This document shows positions 10,682-22,594 of a stretch of 64,000 bases of DNA, piece after piece. Numbering within the stretch: the stretch's first letter is position 1; every line of letters begins with the position of its first letter. The notes beneath the pieces are model-generated. The model was not told the DNA's origin. It made no database searches and saw only the letters and a list, made by a program, of their open reading frames with translations. The stretch spans positions 248,001 through 312,000 of the forward strand of contig PDUO01000040.1 in the NCBI GenBank assembly GCA_003008705.1. Reading direction: 5' to 3'. The translations under genes and the position numbers were made by a program. The DNA comes from Pezicula radicicola (taxonomy: Eukaryota > Ascomycota > Leotiomycetes > Helotiales > Dermateaceae).

Positions 10682-13220
10682 ATGCATTTCTTTGATGCTA
10701 CCAAAGGGGCGCCCATAGCCTTGGCACTATTCTTAAACTTAACCCCGACTCTAGCATCGAATTTGACGAGCAATGCTCTCTTGTCCTCAGGAAATGGTAA
10801 GGGTTATTCCTGAGCCCCAAGGATAAACTATACTCACCACACCACGTTTTCTAATTAGTTATTCTGGACGACAGATGGTCCCTGGCTTATGAAAAAGCCA
10901 GGAATCTTGTTTCTCAAATGACCAACGAGGAAAAGATAAATGTCACAACAAGTCTTGACATAGCCAGCTTCAGTGCAATTCAGAGCAAAGATGGTAGTCA
11001 AGGTTTGATTGGCTATTACTATGCATCTGGATTTTCATAGACTTCCGCCCTTGCTGCGACGTGGGATCATGATCTCATTTATGAACAAATGAAAGCTGTT
11101 GGAACCGAATTGTAGGATATTTTATCTGTTGAATGCTGATTAAGACTAACTTTTGCAGCTATAATAAAGGATATCAGGTACTATGACTTTATTACTTCGG
11201 CTTTGAGGAGATATCTGACATGAAATAGATGATCAATGGTCCAACTTGTGGCCCTTTAGGCCGAGTCGCAGCCTCGGGGAGATTAAACGAAGGACTAGGT
11301 CAAGATTCATATCTCAACGGCATTGCCGCCGGCCTCGCAGTCTCAGGTTTAGCAGACGCAGGAGTAATTCCTCAAGGAAAAGTATCCATTCCATGATTCT
11401 TAAAACCTAGAAAGACTTTTGAAAATTGTAGCTGATATTCGTTAAGCATTTCCTCCTCAATGAACAAGAAACAAATCGGACAGCAGGTGCTGGGAGCTGG
11501 ATTCCAGGAGTAATTCAACCATATTCCAGTGATGCTGATGATAAGGTTATCCACGAAACATATCTTTGGCCGTTTTATGATGCTGTTAAGGCAGGCATTG
11601 GAGCTGTTATGTGTGCTATGAATGCAGTGAATGGAACTCAATCATGTGAAAACAGTGCTTTACTTAATGGTTTACTGAAGATTGAACTTGGTTTCCCAGG
11701 TATGGTGCTTCCAGATGTCTGGTCCCAGTTCACATCTTACGATTCTCTTAATAGCGGTGATGATGTCGGTTCATCAAGTCTCTGGTCTGAGGATATTATT
11801 ATGGCGGGTTTGAAAAATGGATCTGTTACTCAGGATCGGTTGGATGATATGGCGATTCGGAATGTCATTGGCTATTTCTATGTTGGGTTGGACGAAGCTG
11901 ATCAACCTACTTTGGCAACTCATACGCTATATCGTGATGTCAGAGCTAATCATAGTAAGATGATACGTGCTCATGGTTCTGCAGCTATGTCACTGTTGAA
12001 GAATGTTGATAGTGCTCTTCCGTTGAAGGCGCCTCTTTCGGTGGCAATTTTCGGAGCACATGCGGGCCCAATTATTGGTGGACCAAAGTAAATATACTCC
12101 ACTCAACGAGGAAACCATGGTCGGAGTATCAGCTAATAAAACTTGCAGCGTTGGATTCTCAATCAATGGCACGGCCGACCCTGTATATCCAGGCCATCTT
12201 GCCGGTTCAACGGGAAGCGGAACAACTACATTTCCATACCTCATGACGCCCTACGATGCATTGAACCAGCGTGCAATGACAGATGGCACAATGTTGAGCT
12301 GGATAATGAGCGATGATTTCACACCACCAACTGGCAGACTGTACCTCCTCGGATCGAATCCTGGCAATTACGGTTTCGGAACAGGCACGAATCAAAATGT
12401 CAGTATACCCGAGTACGCTTCGAACACAGAAGTCTGCATTGTTTTCCTCAACGCATGGTTCGGTGAAGGATCGGACAGGACTGAGCTTCGCAATGTGCAA
12501 CAAGATAATTTGGTTCTTGAGGTTGCTTCTTATTGCAATAACACTATGGTAGTTGTTAATAGTGGGGGACCCCGGATCTTATCAAGTTGGAACGATCATG
12601 AGAATGTTACTGCTATCTTGTATGGTGGTTTACTAGGTCAAAATTCTGGCCTTAGTATTGTTGATGTTCTTTATGGCGATGTCAATCCATCTGCTCGCTT
12701 GATCCACACCATCGCTAAGGACGAATCGGATTATCCTGCTAGTATCTGCTATACGGCACAGTGCAACTTCACTGAAGGGGACTATATTGATTATAAGCAC
12801 TTTGATAATTATAATATCACCCCGAGTTATGAGTTTGGGTATGGACTTTCATATACCAGCTTCAACTACTCTGGTATCAGTGTTGACCAGCTCGCTCCTA
12901 TTAACGGGACCCATGCTAGTGGTGTTGTTACCCAAGGTGGTCGGGCTGATCTTTGGAACAACATCTTTACTGTTAAGGCAACAATCCGGAATACGGGAGA
13001 AGTTGCAGGCCATGAGGTTGCTCAGTTATATGTTTCGTTTCCGGCAGCAGCTGAGCAGCCAGTCAGGCAGTTACGAGGGTTCGACCGCATCTTTTTGGAC
13101 GTTGATGTTATGGCTACTGTAGAGTTTCCTTTGAGAAGACGCGACTTGAGCTATTGGGATGTGGTGGCTCAGGAGTGGGCTGTTGCTGAGGGCATTTACA
13201 CATTTAGTGTAGGGATTTGA
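10682..13220 (+). pseudogene. GH3 beta-glucosidase with one in-frame stop
   Basis: Six exons (10682-10796, 10859-11111, 11159-11177, 11229-11381, 11447-12087, 12149-13220) keep frame over 750 codons and match secreted GH3 beta-glucosidases. An N-terminal hydrophobic segment looks like a signal peptide. NGPTCGPLGR, the KHFLLNEQETNR substrate-binding segment (split by an intron) and the late AWFGEGSDRTEL, YEFGYGLSYT and fibronectin-III-like end are all present. A TAG at 11038-11040 interrupts exon 2 where the family reads SGFPAS-TAAATWD, and no GT/AG intron removes it in frame. The part before it is also shorter than usual, lacking the GNTGSVPR-type segment. The nucleophile region reads VLPDVW instead of the usual SDW, keeping the Asp. 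All other splice sites look intact, so the damage is recent, or the stop is a sequence error. Confidence 0.68.
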
Positions 13221-13537
13221 AGCTGATTGCAACGTATGAAGTAAGAGTGGTTGAATAGTTAACAAACTACATTCTTTTCTAGCTTTTGGAAATGGAGTAG
13301 GTCTTAGCTATCCACTGGTCCGAGCCGTAGGTATGGAGAGTCGATGGAGGTCATGTACAGTATCGAGGGACATAGCCTGCGGTGTCACCTACGAGCCATT
13401 AGATGATTGGGCTTAATCCTAATTTTTCCTCATTATAGATATTATAACTCTTGAAATTTAAGAGCAAATGGAAGATGGTATTACTTTAGTGCTCATTATG
13501 CAGCCTCATTGAGCATGAGAAGTAAGCACGGAAGAAA
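13221..13537. other. Convergent intergenic
   Basis: This is 3' flanking DNA between the GH3 gene and the minus-strand regulator. I see nothing else in it. Confidence 0.5.
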
Positions 13538-15814
13538 TTATGGCTGAGGAGGCGCAAACAGCCAATCAAGTCCAACATCTCCAAAGGGATCGTCAGGGAT
13601 TGTGAAGTTATTAAACGGGTTCGGTTCCATCCACAGATCATTATAATTCACAGCTCCCACAAGATTTGTGTCCTCACGTCCAGAATATGCTATGCTACTA
13701 TCGTAGTTGGTGCTTTGAATGCTGTCGTTAATTTGCGTAGCCAATCCGTGGTTCATAAGAGGCTCTTCTTGTTGGGGCTGGCCGCTTTCTGCTTCATAAA
13801 TGGAGTTGTTAGGACCAGTAATGTGTGAAACATTACTGAACCTCATAGGTAGAGCGAAAACAACAGACCATCTCTTGGCGAGTTCTTGTAAAAGTCCAAT
13901 AGACTTTTTCGCTCTTGGCCAAGTCGATTGCAACTCTTCCAAAGCCTCCACACAAACTCGAAATCGAGTGATCGATTGTTGCCGTAAGATTTGCTGCGAT
14001 GATGTTGCGCTCAGAAGATGCATGATCGCAGCTGTAAGAATATGATGTACAATGTAAAAAGGCGCACGATTGAAGCTGTCAAGCTTACGGTATGCCCGAA
14101 TGAGATTGGTCATTGTTGAAGCAGCAGCTGTCATTGAACGAAGTGCTAGACCATATGAACCACTCTCGGGTGGTTCACGAAGATAAGGACGGTGTATTAG
14201 AAGTAAAGACATCTGGTACGACATTTGGAAGCAGGCAACATATCCAGAAGTGACAACTTTGTCAAAGCGCAATCTATCGTCAATATTTTGGTGGAAAGTG
14301 ACCACTCTTTCTCGTGCATCCATAAGCAACTTGTTCCTCTCGGTAAAACTGAAAGTAGGAAATTCGAAAGAATATCTGAAAAATTAGTTTTTGCCTCTAT
14401 GCTTCTTCTGGGAATCTCACATCTGGTCCATAAACTGGTCATGTAACAGTCAGAGTTTACACTGATGATCGAACACTACTTCATCTAACGACGAGGACGT
14501 ATCCAGTATACTCTCAAAGGATAAGGTTCTAACACGCTTCCAGGGAATTATACATTGTCTGCCAAGAATTGATGTAGCCATTCTAGAAGGGACGTTAGCC
14601 AAGCCCGATAACAAGAGCTGGTACGAATACCGGTCCACCAAAAAGAACTGCCAAAATGTTCTAACTCGTGGTTCGTGGTCAGCCATGGAGGACGTTTTAG
14701 ACTGAGGTTCGGAATTTAAGTATTCTAGGGCCCCAACATGCAAACCCATGTGGATGCATAAGCTACCTGCCATAGCTAAATCATAGTTAACTATAAACCC
14801 TTTGAAATAAATTAGTATTTACTAAACAGGCAACTTACAATTATACATCCACGCCATATTTTCGTTCTCTAGGCTTAATTCTCTCCAGCACATGATCGTG
14901 AGGGCTTGAACGACCTTCAGGGAAGGGTAGTCTCGACAACATTTCAAAGCAAGACCCTCCGCATTTGAAGCAAAACAATCCCCAATATTTTCAGCATCAT
15001 GTCTCGATGATAGTCGAGAACCCGCAGCCAAGATAGCACTTTGGAGAAGAGCCGAAACGTGATCGTCAGGATCAAAAGGTACAAGAAATAGAGATTGAGG
15101 CTCCACAAACTGGTGGAAAGGGTTAATAAACTCTGCGAAGAGTTCCATCAACTCTAGTCTCATAATTTCATCCCGTGAGTAGGAAGCAAATAATGAAGTG
15201 GTGTCTCGATGGACGTCAGTAGTCGCTCTTGGATCGTTAGTATTTTTTGAGAGCAGAGGCGAAGAACTTGAGAAGCAAAAGTTGCCAGATGGTCCAATGA
15301 ACGAGGTATCTCCAGTTTCACAAATGCTCATCTTCCACATCAGTGAGCCAATGTCGTCAATCGCCGGAGGGGATCTATGATCATGATCTAATGCAACGTC
15401 CAGAATAGGCCCTGCTTCGGGCTGGTTATACAAGCTTCTCTCCATCTCTTGCTCCAGGTGAAATTCGTTCCGCGAAGAATTCAGATTAACTTTGGAAGAG
15501 CCGTCAAGTCGATTTTCGAGATCTCTGGCGTAAGCCTTTAATGCAATTAGTTGCTCTTCAAGAGATGAGACGTAATCGTGAGTCCATTTACGCCTACGAG
15601 ATTGTCAGTCGGCCAGCCTTCTTTAGTCAGTAAACTGTCCAAAGTGTTCTCACTTGCGGCTTCCAGTCTGCAAAGTGTCATAGTGGCACTCTTTATTCTG
15701 GCTTCGGCATGAGGTGCATGCCGGTTGGATTCCGTCGCATTTTCGCTTTCTCTTCCGACAGTTTACACAGGCAACGCCCACTCTCTTCTGGGTACTTGAT
15801 ATCTCCGCATCCAT
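13538..15814 (-). CDS. Zn2Cys6 transcription factor with fungal MHR domain
   Basis: Four exons (15654-15814, 14839-15593, 14463-14775, 13538-14348) give 679 residues. The N-terminus holds a perfect binuclear cluster, ACVNCRKRKRKCDGIQPAC then TSCRSQNKEC (C-x2-C-x6-C-x6-C-x2-C-x6-C). A basic linker and a short coiled coil, DYVSSLEEQLIALKAYARDLENRL, follow and suggest dimer binding. The middle-homology domain is seen in LELMELFAEFINPFHQF, LLQSAILAAGSRLSSRHD and RVRTFWQFFLVDRYSYQLLLSG. The start at 15814 is the first ATG upstream of the cluster. The gene is followed by a nitrilase and an MFS transporter gene and may control them; that is inferred from position only. Introns are 60, 63 and 114 bases. 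Confidence 0.87.
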
Positions 15815-16263
15815 TTTATATCGAATGCTACACTTGGCAACGGCTCATGTGGCAAGATTGGAGAAGATTGCAGGAGCTTGGAGAAGGCAATGGGGTTAAG
15901 TTTTAGCGTGCTCACCACTCGGTGACAAATAGAGCTTAGTCATAAACCTCCCAACCTTGCCTATTACGATGGCTAGTCACATGATTAGCTACTAGGATCG
16001 CCCCCCTTTTTGTAATTAGCCACTAAGCGAGAGTAACGAGGACTATGGTAGAATGGTATCTGTAACCAAAGACTAGCCCGTGAAAGCAGCGGCAAGGAAA
16101 ATGAATTCCATAACTCGTTCTCTAATTACCGCAAAAAATACCCGGTAACATTCTGGCGCCGCCAGGCCGTGCCATTTAAGTTAACCAGAGAACTCGATGT
16201 AACAACACTTTACACATAGTGCAACATGCTATTCCTGTAAACTATTCTATACTACTACAAGTT
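15815..16263. other. Intergenic upstream of the regulator
   Basis: This holds the probable promoter of the minus-strand regulator and the 3' flank of the nitrilase gene. I see no coding frame or recognisable operator. Confidence 0.45.
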
Positions 16264-17345
16264 TTAGTCAGAACCTTCCGCTTTCACGTGAACTTTCTCA
16301 CGGTCATCCACTCCCAACCACAACATATCTGGTCTGCTGTAATGTCCACGTGTATCGAGGAAGCTCTTGGCCCTCAAAATGGCATCAAAATCCAAGTCCG
16401 CATATATGATCCCTTCTTCTTTCTCAGGTAGATCTTCTGACAGCTTTCTGCCATCCGGGCCAAATATCGCTGAACTTCCACCACCTGGAGAATTCATAAT
16501 GGCACCTGAACTAGTGTTCATGATCTCAATGCCTTTTTGGGTAAGAAGTGCTGTTGTATGGAGGACGAAACTCTGCGATTCTATGGCATATGTCTGCGAG
16601 AGATTTCTGGCCCCTTGCACATATCAGTTTTATGGCAACAAGAACTAGAAAGGCATTTGGAAGCTTACCTTCTCTTGACATTGACCATAAGCCCTGGTCA
16701 TCCACATGGTGGTATACGGGTGGCCACGCTGCCACATGGATTTCTTCATTTTGTTGAAATGTATGAAACTTCAACAGAGGTTGCGTATGCTCCCAGCATG
16801 CAAGCATACCCACCTTGCCGATATTAGGCACATCCACAACATTCCTCAAGCAGTCCCCAGAAGCATCACCGAAAATTGTCCTCTCCATATGTGTAGCTTT
16901 AAGCTTTCGCCTCTTCATCTTGATTTCGCCATCAGCCCCAATAAGCGCTTGTGAAATATACAAAGAATTGACGTAGTTCTCTGAAAATCCAAGTGCGACT
17001 CCGATCTTGTTATTGGAGGCGGAAGAACAAATTCTTTGCATTTGTGGCGAATCGATTTTGAGGGAATTTTTAAGATAGAGGGTTCCCAAGTCAAAATCGA
17101 CACTGCGTGACCTAAGCTAGTTAGCTGATTATATGAAGAAGTGATGGATGGGATTCGTACCAAACCCAGGCCGGATACCCTGGAATCCAGCATTCTGGAA
17201 AAGTAATTAGTTGAGCATTGTTCTTTGCTGCTTCTTCAATGAGCCGGCAGGTCTTTTCTACTGTTTTGTCGAGATCCAGCCACTCTGGCTCGGCTTGTGT
17301 TACAGCTACGCGGACATGAGGTTGTTGAGCTCCCACAGAAGACAT
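16264..17345 (-). CDS. Nitrilase (C-N hydrolase family)
   Basis: Three exons (17161-17345, 16669-17111, 16264-16613) give 325 residues, a normal nitrilase length. It should hydrolyse a nitrile to the acid plus ammonia, probably in the cytosol since no signal peptide is seen. The catalytic triad is visible: Glu51 in [13 protein letters not shown], Lys in [11 protein letters not shown] near 131-133, and Cys167 in [14 protein letters not shown]. The [10 protein letters not shown] context resembles plant/fungal aromatic or arylaceto-nitrilases more than cyanide hydratases, which read CWENMNPFLK. The C-terminal HYSRPDML is the usual end. Introns are 49 and 55 bases. It is divergent from the MFS transporter (18009) with 663 bases between, which could allow shared control. 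Confidence 0.92.
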
Positions 17346-18008
17346 GTTGGATAGATGAACCTGATTAGAAAGTGCAGTTTATAATCAAGAAAGGTTAAAG
17401 TCGTAGAGTAAACACGGGCATTAACTTGAGAAACGACAAGTTACATTAGTTAGATATATATCTTGAGGGAGCACGGACTAATGAATACTATTCCTTCAGC
17501 AGCCAGTTTAGAAGTAGATCCTGGAAAAGGTGGAGAAAAACTCCGCAGCAGATAAGGACGAGATCCTGACACCATTATACATGTTTGTGTATCACTGAAA
17601 TTTACATCAAGAGTGAACTGCATCTAAGAGTGGTGCTCGCTTAGCATTTGTATATCAGCGGCGGGATGAAGTGAGCCGCCGCTATCCCAAAAACATTCTC
17701 GCTTAAGGCCGATGTGAATTAATCCAGTCAGTAGCTTTATTCCAACAGCATAATATTTTCCTATCTTTCACGATATGAAATCATGTTCAATGAGAAATCT
17801 TTTAGTTTTTATTTCTTATCTGAAGCCCATGCTGCACTCCCGCATCAAAGTCTTATCTTCCATTCCAACAGACCGCCCGCTCATTGTCCAGTGACGAAAC
17901 CTATAAAGATGGCATATTTTTTTTTTTTGAAATTTCTCTGTCAAGAACGTATGATGTCGGTAGAACATCCATAAACCAATTCTTCCTAATATTTAAAGCA
18001 CAAAAGTC
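17346..18008. promoter_or_regulatory. Divergent promoter, nitrilase and MFS genes
   Basis: These 663 bases lie between two divergent starts and must hold both promoters. A short CGG-containing segment (CAGCGGCGGGATG, about 17656-17668) is GC-richer than its surroundings. No clear Zn2Cys6 CGG-N-CCG operator could be established by eye. Confidence 0.4.
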
Positions 18009-19703
18009 ATGGCCTTCGGCGTAGTTGAGTCACCTTCGAATCCAACTCCAAAAGGGACAACACTCCTCGAGAGCCTCCAAAGCGATGGAAAAGCGGAGAT
18101 TATACTTGTCCCAAAACCTTCAGACTCACCAGACGATCCCTTGAATATGACAAAAATCCGCAAGGAACTAGCCTTCGCTACTATAATCTTTGGTGCCTGT
18201 GCAACGGGAGTTATAGGTCCTCTCCTGGTTCCAGGCTTCTCGATCCTCGCGGCTTCGTTTGACGTCACTCTTACTCATGTCACTCTCCTCAATGGCTCCT
18301 TGGTTATGGCTTTGGGAGCCAGCGCCTATCTATGCTCCTGTTTTGCAGTTGTATATGGCAAACGTTTGGTCTTCCTCTTTACAACCCTCTTACTTATAGC
18401 GACGTGTTGTTGGGGTGCTGCCGCGAAAACATATAATTCACTTCTTGCTGCTCGTATTTTCCAGGGTGTGTTTCATTTCGGCTTCCTTCCTTATCCTAAT
18501 GGTTTTGCTTACAGTACATAGGATTGGGAATGGGTGGCTTCTTTGCACTTGCTGGCACAGCTTCGATAAATGATATATTTTTTGTTCACGAACGAGGTTT
18601 GAGAGTTGGCCTTTGGAATTTCGCCGTTATCGTCTCTGTAAATATGGCGCCCATCATTAGCGGCTATGTTATCGTTGACCTATCCTGGCGTTGGAGCTTT
18701 TGGATCCTGGCCCTCACATTCGGCGTCCTGCTCGTATTAATTGTTTTATTCTTCCCTGAGACCACCTTTCAGCGTGATGCTGCCATGGTCAATTCCGCCT
18801 CCTCTATAGAAGCAGTCAATTTCACCATTTCAACCGAAGTTGATGAGAAGCTGTCGACGCCCAATAAAATGATAGTCGAAAATGGAACAGGAACAGTCTC
18901 TCAACCCAATTCCCGCTGGCGTCAAATCCTGGGACTTCAGAACCTAGAGATAAAGGAGCAATCGAGAATTTTCCTTCTTTTCATTAGCCCATTTCTTCTA
19001 TTCCGCCATCCAGCAATTATCTGGGGTAGCATGACCTGGGCTGTAACATTCACATGGACCATCATACAAGGAGCAGTGGCGACACAAATTTTCAGCGCTC
19101 CCCCATACAACCTTTCGGCAACCTCAGTAGGAAATCTCGTTGGAATTGCACCTCTAATTGGTGCTGCTCTCGGAACTCTATTGGGCGGCTGGTCTTGCGA
19201 TTTTATTTCTCAGGTACTGGCTCTACGTAACAAGGGAATATATGAACCGGAGTTTAGACTCTTGGTTATCTTTCCTTCTTTAGTAACTATGATTATTGGT
19301 TCTTTTGGTCTTGGTATGGCTATTGAGAATCACCTTTCTCCTATCATATGTGGTGTTTTTCTTGCATTTATTAATTTTTCTGTTGGTGCTGGTTGTACGG
19401 GCATCGTTGCGTATACCAATGATGTATGCCAGCACAAGGCGGGTGAAGCTTTTGGTCTTGCTATGGTAGGTTTTCCACAACTCTTTCCTGACTACCTATC
19501 TGCTAACATATTTCAAGTTGGTAAAAAGCGCTTTTGCTTTTGGACTCACGTTCATGGTAAACGATTATTATGGGAATCAAGGCCCAAGAGTCTTCTTTTT
19601 CACATGGGGGAGTCTCACGGTTGGTGTGATGTTGCTTACGATTCCTATGTATATATGGGGAAAGCAGATTCGTGCATGGTCTGACAGGGTGAATATTATT
19701 TGA
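18009..19703 (+). CDS. MFS transporter, DHA1/Hol1-like
   Basis: Three exons (18009-18465, 18522-19465, 19518-19703) give 528 residues. The protein has a polar N-terminus with the PDDPLNMTKIRKE segment typical of fungal DHA1 carriers, then about twelve hydrophobic helices split by a cytoplasmic loop around residues 265-310. The motif-A region reads AVVYGKRLVFLF, and the fifth-helix region carries GLGMGGFFALAG. It should be a plasma-membrane proton-coupled transporter. The substrate is unknown; the divergent nitrilase suggests a nitrile or its acid product, an inference only. The first intron removes 56 bases that would otherwise stop the frame at 18521; the second is 52 bases. Confidence 0.88.
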
Positions 19704-20105
19704 GAGGCTGAGACTGAAAATTTTGCAAGTAAATATACTATCTTAGATTTATATTACCTTTAGAAACCTGTGTAAAATTCGTATTTTTAGAACTAGATAC
19801 TTCCTCAACGACTTTTAATTGTATTATATCTTTGTTAAGCCGGTGTTTTATGCAAGTGCAGAGTATCACGGTTTCTCACATTCAATGTTGAAATAATTTC
19901 AAGTGGTTGTGATATAGTAGCGTTTTAATTCTGCAAGTATACTAATTTACCGTTTCAAGAGCCTAGAGACCAGCTCTGCCAAACAAGAAAAATGCCTTAC
20001 ACCTTGATTCCTACCTCCAAACTTACCTCTTATTTGACTTTCAAGTCTTTTCGTGCTTCTATGTTTTTGGTCCACTTCGCTTCACTTCACTTCACAACTC
20101 ACCTC
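19704..20105. other. Convergent intergenic
   Basis: AT-rich 3' flanks. No coding frame is supported. Confidence 0.5.
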
Positions 20106-20717
20106 TCAATGATGCCCAGCCTCCTTGTAATGTCGCTCGAGTTCCTCCACGGAGGGGAACACCTCACCACATGCTCGGCAGATGCATAGGTGATAGTATT
20201 GTCCATTTCGATGTTCCGTGGCGAAGTGTTGTTGAGCTTCTTCAATTGTGAGGAAGGTTCTATGGCAGAGTGGGCCCATAGGACATGGTACCAGGTCTCC
20301 TGGCTGGGCTTGCTGCATTGGTTGATTTGATAGTTGTTGCTGTATGCGATAGGGCAAGAAGGCCCCTCCGCTGAGTGACTGGATTTCTTGATTAGCTGCT
20401 TGTGCCACATTTGCAAGGTTTGAGACTTGGGCTGCCCGCCGCATGTAGGCGTGTTCTGCTTCGTCCATGTTTGCCTGTGCTTGTTGGACTCGATGTGCCC
20501 GGTCTGCTGCTTGAGATACACGTTCTAGGTACCCGTGTTCTGCTCGCAGAGCCTCTTCTCCGTGACCTCGTGACATGAGAAGGAGGGCCCCGGCTGCTTC
20601 TTGTTCTTTTTGCATTTGGGCTAGCGCTTTGATGGCTTCTTCTTCCGCTGGCGTGACAGCATCGCGGCGGCCTTGCTGGTTTGCTTGGTTTGGTTGATTA
20701 GGTTGGTCGGGATCCAT
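20106..20717 (-). CDS. C2H2-like zinc finger and coiled-coil protein
   Basis: One uninterrupted exon gives 203 residues. The first 20 residues are Pro/Asn/Gln-rich. Residues 20-120 are alanine-, glutamate- and glutamine-rich and predict a long helix or coiled coil (AIKALAQMQKEQEAAGALL, DEAEHAYMRRAAQVSNLANV). The C-terminus holds two finger-like modules, CPMGPLCHRTFLTIEEAQQH and CRACGEVFPSVEELERH, the second fitting C-x2-C-x12-H-x5-H. Function is unknown; protein or nucleic-acid binding is possible. I recognise no named orthologue. The ATG at 20717 sits in a good context and a stop lies not far upstream. Confidence 0.65.
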   Translation of the reverse strand: MDPDQPNQPNQANQQGRRDAVTPAEEEAIKALAQMQKEQEAAGALLLMSRGHGEEALRAEHGYLERVSQAADRAHRVQQAQANMDEAEHAYMRRAAQVSNLANVAQAANQEIQSLSGGAFLPYRIQQQLSNQPMQQAQPGDLVPCPMGPLCHRTFLTIEEAQQHFATEHRNGQYYHLCICRACGEVFPSVEELERHYKEAGHH

Positions 20718-21224
20718 GGCTTCTGAGGGTGGAGGTTTTTTGGGTTTTTTGGCTTTGGGTGTTTTGGTTGATTTTGGGTTTTGGAGATTCTTTGATTTGT
20801 GATTTGTGATTGATAATGATGGTGGAAAGATTTGGTACGAATAATTTCAGTGATACTTATAAAAATTACAGAGGTATTGTAAGTAGATTTGGAGCTATTG
20901 TTTAAGCGGGGCTGGAAAGAAACACTTGAAGATAGTAAACAATTCCTCTGTTAGTTGTGGTTTAGTACAGTACACCACTGACGAACATTGGAAAAATGAT
21001 ATTGTAAAGGTCCATTATGTGTACTCAAACAGCATATCTCTTTATTACAAAGAGTCGTCTTATTTGTCTTTTATTGCCCTGTACTACACTGTCTTTCATT
21101 GCGACTGGGTCTCCATTGTATAGAATTCATTGTTGGGAATAGGTAAAAGAAAATAAAGAAAGAAGCAACATTAATCAGAAACAGATATTAGTTGAGGCCA
21201 GTAGCAGTAGTAATAGCTAACCAA

Positions 21225-21425
21225 GAACACCAAAGTACTTTGAGTAATACACTTGATTTGATGAACTCGCTCGATGAAGTAATTTACTTGATATAAATAG
21301 CTCTGTTTGAGTGACTCTTTTCACATAAGTAACTCACTTATAGGGTATTTTGGATATCCTCGATTTTCGCTAATTTAGTGTCCTAATTTCAATATCGTCA
21401 GCGAGCGAGGCAGGTTAGAAGAAGT
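21225..21425 (+). repeat. Interspersed repeat, copy B
   Basis: This is the diverged partner of 9480-9660 (shared series of GAGTAA/ACTTGATTTGA motifs, GATATAAATA, AGTAACTCACTTAT and a terminal GTCAGCGAG-like segment). It does not code for anything. Confidence 0.5.
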
Positions 21426-21904
21426 GACTACACTTGTTTAGGGATTTTGAGCATGAGAATGAATTCAAAGAGGGGACTCTTGCTAAGGCACGAATTTTTT
21501 TTACAATAAACAGCAATCAAAAGCTGAGTAACAAAGACAGACAGCGAGGGGATGTGGCGACAAAGAAAGCCCTTGTCAACTCGCTATCTAACAACCCTCA
21601 ATCTGATATCCTTCTGCTGTGGTTTTGATTTCCTTCCCCAAAATTCACTTGATCAGTTTCTAAGAAAGAAAATATCCTGAGAATGGAGCACCTTCGTAAA
21701 AAGGTGCTGGGCTTTGAGTGACCACACGTTTGGCGGAATTAGAAAGACTCCCGTTGGGTGTATGCTAAATAAATGAGAATCTGAAGTCAATCTAGTAGCA
21801 TAATTTAAAATAGAGTTTCTTGTATTATCTATGATCCTCCATGGCGACTGGTCTAGATTCACTTCGATTGCAACCTTCAACGATGCGTGGTGTCGTACGG
21901 ATTA

Positions 21905-22050
21905 GTTTGTAAGAGAGCATTTCGATTATAACAAGTGAGATACTCAAGTAAATTAAGGTACTTAAGCCCATCTCTTATTTCCAAATAGATAGCTATTCAA
22001 AGTAATCTCTTATACCATTAGAAACTAATTTGTACAGTATCTTAAAAAAG
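21905..22050 (+). repeat. Interspersed repeat, copy E
   Basis: This stretch matches 35500-35635 by eye. The clearest block is GATAGCTATTCAAAGTAATC at 21988-22007 against GATAACTATTCGAAATAATC at 35582-35601, and both continue into TCTTATA and a GTACAGTAT/GTACGGTAT end. The differences are all transitions. Confidence 0.6.
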
Positions 22051-22594
22051 AGAGTCTAGGTCCTTAACTAAGGAGAGGTCTGGATTTCATAGAGCAATCG
22101 TTATCATAATGAAGTTCTGGTTTGTACTGATCATAAAACTGCTAAATTATAGTAGTATTTCAACTGGAATGGCTGAGGGCATGGAGGGACACTGAACAGG
22201 GGGGAACAAGGAGAGGAATAATTGAAAATGTTCGCCAAGGTACAAAGGGGCTCGCTTATGCTAGCGTCAAGCGACGGGGAGATGGAGATGTATAGGGGGC
22301 GGAGGACTCAATATTCATTCTCTACGCAACTTGGCAGTCAAGAGCAGCAGGAATAAAAAATAAACAGGTTGTAGTTTATGTACTTGACATTATTGGTATA
22401 TTGTACGGATTCTAATGTTCTCTTCAGGTATCTTAGTAGGCTACATTTCCCCTGATATATCGTACATGAAATAACGCCTAGTTATGAAGTAATGCTCTGT
22501 CCAGTTCCAAAAGTCATCCCAGTTCAAACAAGCCCTTCTATACCATAACACCCGCGCCAACTTTGGGCCCCCTTGAGTCCAGTCCACAGTCTGT

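Larger units (their letters stand above)
20718..22594. other. Long intergenic with two repeat copies
   Basis: There is no supported gene. It holds interspersed repeat copies at 21225-21425 and 21905-22050. Several open frames of 64-79 codons have no motifs. Confidence 0.45.

Noticed and set aside
12088..12148. Frameshift in the GH3 gene where the long frame ends at about 12091
   Set aside because: A 61-base GT/AG intron with a GCTAAT branch joins GGPN to VGFSING in frame; only the TAG at 11038 remains unexplained.
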